This document shows positions 59,775-64,000 of a stretch of 64,000 nt of DNA, in pieces. This DNA is from JBNJGB01 sp051747385 (GTDB taxonomy: Bacteria; Myxococcota_A; UBA9042; PHBI01; JACKFB01), in assembly GCA_051747385.1 (NCBI GenBank), contig JBNJGB010000008.1:1-64000 (forward strand), read 5' to 3'. The notes beneath the pieces were generated by a model. It searched no databases. It had not been told where the DNA came from and saw nothing but the letters and a program-made list of their open reading frames with translations. The stretch's first letter is position 1, and each line of letters starts with the position of its first letter. The position numbers and the translations under genes were made by a program.

Positions 59775-62669
59775 CTAGTCGGCCTGCTGGTAGCTCTCCA
59801 GCGGCGGGCAGGTGCACATGAGGTTGCGGTCGCCGAAGGCCTCGTCGATGCGGCTGACGGGCGGCCAGTACTTGTGGGTCCGGACGTGGGCCACGGGCCA
59901 GCCGGCGCGCTGCCGGGAGTAGGGGTGGGGCCATGCGTCCGCGGCCAGGGCCTCGGCCGTGTGCGGGGCGTTCTTCAGGAGGTTGTCCTCCGGGGCCGCC
60001 TCCCCGTCGACGATCTCGCGGATCTCCTCGCGGATGGCGAGCAGGGCGTCCGCGAAGCGGTCCAGCTCGGCCTTCGTCTCGCTCTCCGTGGGCTCGACCA
60101 TGAGGCTGCCGTGGACCGGCCAGGACATGGTGGGCGCGTGGAAGCCGTAGTCCATCAGGCGCTTCGCCACGTCGGCGACGGAGATGCCCGCCTCCTTCTC
60201 CAGTTTGCGCAGGTCGAGGATGAACTCGTGGGCGACCGTGCCGCGGGCGCCGGTGTAGAGGACCTCGTAGGCCCCGTCGAGGCGCTTCGCGAGGTAGTTG
60301 GCGTTGAGGATGGCCACCTGGCTGGCCCGGCGCAGGCCGTCGCCGCCCATCATGGCGATGTACATCCAGGAGATGGGCAGGATGCTCGGGCTGCCGAAGG
60401 GGGCCGCCGCGATGGCGCCGTGGGCCTTGTCGTCGCTCGCCCCCAGCATCCCGTGGCCCGGCAGGAAGGGCGTCAGGTGGGCCGCCGTGCAGATGGGGCC
60501 CATGCCGGGCCCGCCGCCGCCGTGGGGGATGCAGAACGTCTTGTGCAGGTTCAGGTGGCACACGTCGACGCCGAAGTCCCCGGGGCGGGCGAGGCCCACC
60601 TGGGCGTTCATGTTGGCGCCGTCCAGGTAGACCTGGCCGCCGTGACCGTGGACGATCTCGCAGATGCTCCGGATACCCTCCTCGAAGACGCCGTGCGTGG
60701 AGGGGTAGGTGACCATGATGGCCGCCAGGCTGTCGGAGTGCTTCCCGGCCTTGGCCCGCAGGTCGTCCAGGTCGATGTTGCCGTCCTCGTCGCACTTCAC
60801 GACGACGACCTTCATGCCCGCCATGACGGCGCTGGCCGGGTTGGTCCCGTGGGCGCTGCTCGGGATGAGGCACACGCGGCGCTCGGCCTCGCCGCGCTCC
60901 CGGTGCCAGGCCCGGATGGTGAGCAGGCCGGCGTACTCGCCCTGGGAGCCCGCGTTCGGCTGCAGGGAGACCCCGGGGAGGCCCGTCACCTCGGCGAGCA
61001 TGTCGCGCAGCTCGTCCATGAGCTCGGCGTAGCCCCGGGCGTGGCTGGGCGCCGTGAAGGGGTGGAGCTCCGCGAAGCCGGGCAGGGTGATGGGCATCAT
61101 CTCCGCCGCGGCGTTGAGCTTCATGGTGCAGGAGCCCAGCGGGATCATCGACGTCGTGAGCGACAGGTCCCGGGCCTGCAGGCGGTGGATGTACCGCAGC
61201 AGCTCGTGCTCGGCGTGGTAGGCGTGGAAGACCTCGTGGGTCAGGTAGGTGGACGTCCGCGCGAACGGGCCGGGCAGGGCGTCGTCCACCTCGTCCGCCA
61301 GGGCCACCGGATCGAGGCCGACGCCGTCCCCGCCCGCGAAGACCTCGAACAGCGTGACCAGGTCGTCCGTCGTCGTCACCTCGTCGAGGCTCGCGGAGAG
61401 GCGGCCGTCGCGGAGGTCTCGGAGCTCCAGGCGGGCCTGTGCGGCGCGGGTCAGGACCGCCCGGCGCGTGTCGTCGTCCAGCCGCACGGTCACCGTGTCG
61501 AACCGGGTGCCCGCCTCGACGTCCAGGCCGGCCCGGCGCAGGCCTTCGGCGAGCACGAGGGTCGCCAGGCGCACCCGCTCGGCGATGCGGCGGACGCCCT
61601 CGGGGCCGTGGTGGACCGCGTACATCCCCGCCATCACGGCCAGGAGCACCTGGGAGGTGCAGATGTTGCTGGTCGCCCGGGCGCGGCGGATGTGCTGCTC
61701 GCGCGTCTGCAGGGCCAGGCGGAGGGCGGGGCGCCCCTCGGTGTCCTTGGACACGCCCACCAGGCGGCCCGGGAGGCGGCGCTTGTGCGCCTCGCTCGTG
61801 GCGAAGTAGGCGGCGTGCGGGCCGCCGAAGCCCATGGGGACGCCGAAGCGCTGGGTGCTGCCCACCGCGACGTCCGCGCCGAACTCACCGGGCGGGCGCA
61901 GCAGGGCCAGGCCCAGGATGTCCGCGGCGACGACGACCATGGCGCCGGCGTCGTGGGCGCGCTCGCAGAGCGGCTCCCAGTCCTCGACCCGGCCGTCGGT
62001 GGTCGGATACTGCACCAGCACGCCGAAGACGTCGTCGTGGAGGTCGAAGTCCGCGGCTGGGGCGACCTGCACCTCGATGTCCAGGGGCTCCGACCGGGTG
62101 CGGACCACCTCGATGGCCTGGGGGTGGCAGTCGTCGGCGACCAGGAACACGCGCCGCTTCCCCCTGGCCACGTTGTAGCAGAGGGTCATCGCCTCGGCGG
62201 CGGCCGTGGCCTCGTCGAGGAGGCTGGCGTTCGCGATCTCCAGGCCGGTGAGGTCGCTCACCATGGTCTGGAAGTTGAGCAGGGCCTCCAGGCGGCCCTG
62301 GGCGATCTCGGCCTGGTAGGGCGTGTACTGGGTGTACCAGCCCGGGTTCTCGAGGATGTTCCGCTGGATGACCGGCGGGGTGACGCACGGGTGATAGCCC
62401 ATGCCGATGAACGAGCGGCGCAGGTCGTTCGCCTCCGCCAGCTCCCGGGCGCGCGCCAGCATCTCGTGCTCGCCGCGGGCGGGCGGCAGGTCCAGGTCCC
62501 GGCGCAGCCGGATGGACTCCGGCACCGTCGCGTCCACGAGGGCGTCCAGGGAGTCGAAGCCGATCGCGTCGAGCATGGCGGCGACCTCCTCGGGGCCGGG
62601 GCCCACGTGGCGATCGACGAAGGGATCGGCGGACTGGAGCAGCGTGGCCTTCCGGGACGGCTCGGTCAT
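59775..62669 (-). CDS. gcvP: Glycine dehydrogenase (P-protein), single-chain type
   Basis: A 964-residue PLP-dependent glycine decarboxylase of the glycine cleavage system, with both homologous halves in one chain. Seen: N-terminal FVDRHVGPGPEE and MGYHPCVTPPVI, the PLP lysine Lys710 in NLHKTFCIPHGGGGPG, and the C-terminal TCPPLESYQ. It works with GcvT and GcvH, which are not nearby; no glycine riboswitch is seen in the 120-base leader. ATG at 62669 chosen; a longer frame reaches 62759. A relic of its 3' end lies at 52925-53135. Confidence 0.97.
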   Translation of the reverse strand: MTEPSRKATLLQSADPFVDRHVGPGPEEVAAMLDAIGFDSLDALVDATVPESIRLRRDLDLPPARGEHEMLARARELAEANDLRRSFIGMGYHPCVTPPVIQRNILENPGWYTQYTPYQAEIAQGRLEALLNFQTMVSDLTGLEIANASLLDEATAAAEAMTLCYNVARGKRRVFLVADDCHPQAIEVVRTRSEPLDIEVQVAPAADFDLHDDVFGVLVQYPTTDGRVEDWEPLCERAHDAGAMVVVAADILGLALLRPPGEFGADVAVGSTQRFGVPMGFGGPHAAYFATSEAHKRRLPGRLVGVSKDTEGRPALRLALQTREQHIRRARATSNICTSQVLLAVMAGMYAVHHGPEGVRRIAERVRLATLVLAEGLRRAGLDVEAGTRFDTVTVRLDDDTRRAVLTRAAQARLELRDLRDGRLSASLDEVTTTDDLVTLFEVFAGGDGVGLDPVALADEVDDALPGPFARTSTYLTHEVFHAYHAEHELLRYIHRLQARDLSLTTSMIPLGSCTMKLNAAAEMMPITLPGFAELHPFTAPSHARGYAELMDELRDMLAEVTGLPGVSLQPNAGSQGEYAGLLTIRAWHRERGEAERRVCLIPSSAHGTNPASAVMAGMKVVVVKCDEDGNIDLDDLRAKAGKHSDSLAAIMVTYPSTHGVFEEGIRSICEIVHGHGGQVYLDGANMNAQVGLARPGDFGVDVCHLNLHKTFCIPHGGGGPGMGPICTAAHLTPFLPGHGMLGASDDKAHGAIAAAPFGSPSILPISWMYIAMMGGDGLRRASQVAILNANYLAKRLDGAYEVLYTGARGTVAHEFILDLRKLEKEAGISVADVAKRLMDYGFHAPTMSWPVHGSLMVEPTESETKAELDRFADALLAIREEIREIVDGEAAPEDNLLKNAPHTAEALAADAWPHPYSRQRAGWPVAHVRTHKYWPPVSRIDEAFGDRNLMCTCPPLESYQQAD

Positions 62670-62730
62670 GGCGATGACTCTCCGTGGTCGGAGGATGGGC
62701 GGCGTCGGGCGAGGGATCGCGGCGCGCCCC

Positions 62731-62759
62731 ATGTAACGCATCCGGGGACCGGGACCCAA
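62731..62759 (-). promoter_or_regulatory. Possible sigma-70 promoter of gcvP
   Basis: Minus strand: TTGGGT (62754-62759), 17-base spacer, TTACAT (62731-62736), about 60 bases before the start codon. Confidence 0.4.
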
Positions 62760-62793
62760 GCGAAGAAAGCGGCCGGCCGGCGACCTGCCGCGC

Positions 62794-63444
62794 TCAGTCG
62801 TCGTCGCAGCCCTCGCCCTCGAGGCCCTCGCGTCCCTCGTGGACCAGCCACGGCACCATGACCAGCGCCGCCGCCGGGTCGGCCCACCACCACCCCGCGG
62901 CGGCGTTCAGCGCCAGGCCGAGCAGAAGGGCGAACGACAGGTAGGAGCAGGCGAGGGTCTCCTTCGCCTCGGCGCGCAGGGCGGCGCTGCCGATCTCCCG
63001 GGCCGCGCGGATCTTCCCCCAGGCGACGAGCGGCATCACCACCAGGGAGGCCGCGGCGAGCACGATCCCCACGAGGCTCTCCTCGGGGGGCTTCTGCTCC
63101 CAGAGCGTCCAGACCGCCTCGCCGGCCACGTAGGTCGCCAGGACGAGGAACGTCACGCCGACCACCTTGTGGACGAGGCCCTCCGCACGCTCCACGGCCT
63201 CGGCGTCGCCTCCCCGGGCCTCCACGGACAGGCGCCAGAGCAGGACCACCGCGGCCACGGACTCGATGACGCTGTCCAGGCCGAAGCCCACCAGGGCGCT
63301 GCTGTCCGCCCGGATGCCCGACCACAGGGCGACCCCCGCCTCCACCACGTTCCAGGCGAGGGTCGCGATGACGAGCGTGAGGCCGATGCGGGCCCATCGG
63401 TCGTGGCTCGCGCGCGCCGGTGGGGAGGGGCCGGTCGCGCTCAC
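62794..63444 (-). CDS. CDF-like cation efflux protein
   Basis: A 216-residue membrane protein with six helices in the cation-diffusion-facilitator pattern: VIATLAWNVVEAGVALWSG, SSALVGFGLDSVIESVAAVVLLW (the FGLDSxxE metal site), and late WADPAAALVMVP. It lacks the C-terminal cytoplasmic metal domain of larger CDF proteins and ends in an acidic stretch (EGEGCDDD). GTG start in an overlap with the pseudouridine synthase gene, so the two are co-translated. Metal specificity is open. Confidence 0.82.
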   Translation of the reverse strand: MSATGPSPPARASHDRWARIGLTLVIATLAWNVVEAGVALWSGIRADSSALVGFGLDSVIESVAAVVLLWRLSVEARGGDAEAVERAEGLVHKVVGVTFLVLATYVAGEAVWTLWEQKPPEESLVGIVLAAASLVVMPLVAWGKIRAAREIGSAALRAEAKETLACSYLSFALLLGLALNAAAGWWWADPAAALVMVPWLVHEGREGLEGEGCDDD

Positions 63445-64000
63445 GACCGCTCCGGAGGCTCGGTCTCCTGGAGCGCCCGGAGCTCGTCCCCGGTGGCCGG
63501 GCGGCACTCTCCCATGGGCAGATCGGGCGGCGTCGGGAGGCTGCCCACGGCCTCCCGGTGGAGCGCGGCGACGTGGCCGCCGCACGCCGCGATCATGCGG
63601 CGGACCTGGTGGTACTTGCCCTCGCGGAGGACCACGCGCACCTCCCCGGGGCCGGTCGCGCTCAGCTCCGCCGGGGCGCAGGTGGTCCCGTCCTCCAGGA
63701 CGACCCCCTCCGCGAAGGCCCGGCGGGCCGCGTCGACGTCCAGGTCGCCCTCCACCTGCGCGCTGTAGACCTTGGGGACGTGCCGGCGCGGGTGTGTCAG
63801 GGCGTGCACCAGCTTCCCGTCCGTGGTGAGCACGAGGAGGCCGGTGGTCTCCTTGTCCAGGCGCCCGACCGGCGAGAGGCCGTGGCGTCGCCACTCCTCG
63901 GGCACCAGGTCCAGGACGGTCAGCGCCGTGGCGTCGCGCGTGGACGAGACCACGCCCACCGGCTTGTTCATGAGCAGGGTCAGCTCCTCGTAGTACGTCA
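63441..64000 (-). CDS. RsuA/RluB/E-family pseudouridine synthase, 5' end outside
   Basis: The frame is open to the window edge, so the start and any S4 domain are missing. At least 185 residues are present: YYEELTLLMNKPVGVVSS, the catalytic GRLDKETTGLLVLTTDG (with the conserved Asp after RL), KVYSAQVEGDL, and REGKYHQVRRMIAACGGHVAALHREAVG. This is the RsuA family, which isomerises uridine in rRNA; RsuA itself modifies 16S rRNA U516. The gene leads into the CDF-like gene by a 4-base overlap. Confidence 0.88.
   Translation of the reverse strand, partial: TYYEELTLLMNKPVGVVSSTRDATALTVLDLVPEEWRRHGLSPVGRLDKETTGLLVLTTDGKLVHALTHPRRHVPKVYSAQVEGDLDVDAARRAFAEGVVLEDGTTCAPAELSATGPGEVRVVLREGKYHQVRRMIAACGGHVAALHREAVGSLPTPPDLPMGECRPATGDELRALQETEPPERS

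Noticed and set aside
62670..62793. Glycine riboswitch before gcvP
   Set aside because: The leader is too short after the predicted promoter and shows none of the conserved glycine-aptamer core.

Overview
The window looks like chromosomal DNA of a high-GC Gram-negative bacterium, most likely a myxobacterium or close relative (Myxococcota, former Deltaproteobacteria). The reasons are the very high G+C at third codon positions, frequent GTG starts with 4-base GTGA/ATGA overlaps, several cysteine-rich surface lipoproteins with Asp/Thr/Pro/Val-rich low-complexity stretches, a giant Ser/Thr kinase fused to a sigma-54 activator, the order tRNA array-tig-clpP-clpX-lon, and an outer-membrane lipid transport (Mla) operon. 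The phylum assignment is inference. I see no rRNA, prophage, transposase gene or CRISPR array.

Layout. 1-4.8 kb: a cut copy of an intergenic repeat, a YjbQ-family protein, aat, a small membrane protein, an outer-membrane FadL-like porin with a Cys-rich lipoprotein upstream, and a COG0523 GTPase. 4.9-11.1 kb: nadA, a second Cys-rich lipoprotein, an S9 peptidase and a LysM/MepA-type murein endopeptidase. 11.2-16.1 kb: a 1,608-residue kinase/TPR/sigma-54 regulator. 16.2-22.9 kb: the protein quality-control block, read leftwards from five tRNAs through tig, clpP and clpX to lon. 23.2-32.6 kb: a membrane protein, an SprT-like protein and part of respiratory complex I (nuoEF and nuoJKLMN; nuoA-D and nuoG-I are absent).

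32.7-52.9 kb is largely an envelope and lipid region: a sugar kinase/nucleotidyltransferase pair resembling AmgK/MurU; an inositol-phosphate cytidylyltransferase-like protein preceded by a shrunken remnant of myo-inositol-phosphate synthase; an RND/MMPL exporter; a secreted lipocalin-like protein coupled to a DIPPS-like CDP-alcohol phosphotransferase; a glycerophosphodiesterase; a radical SAM/CDP-alcohol phosphotransferase/radical SAM operon next to a flippase; and a five-gene Mla operon.

53.3-56.5 kb carries an operon of three Asp23/Gls24 paralogues with an AmaP-like anchor and a PspC-domain protein, a set usually associated with Gram-positive envelope stress. 56.6-64 kb carries a third Cys-rich lipoprotein (with LamG domain), gcvP, a CDF-type cation transporter and a pseudouridine synthase cut by the window edge.

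Intergenic DNA is unusually informative. A 137-157 bp element with terminal inverted repeats occurs three times (1-152, 23055-23192, 47337-47494), one copy flanked by a perfect 12-bp direct repeat. A second 33-bp repeat occurs twice. There are relics of gcvP, of a myo-inositol-phosphate synthase, of a DUF2182-like protein and of a Cys-rich protein. Several sigma-70-type promoters (TTGACA-17-TATNNN) and strong hairpins are visible.
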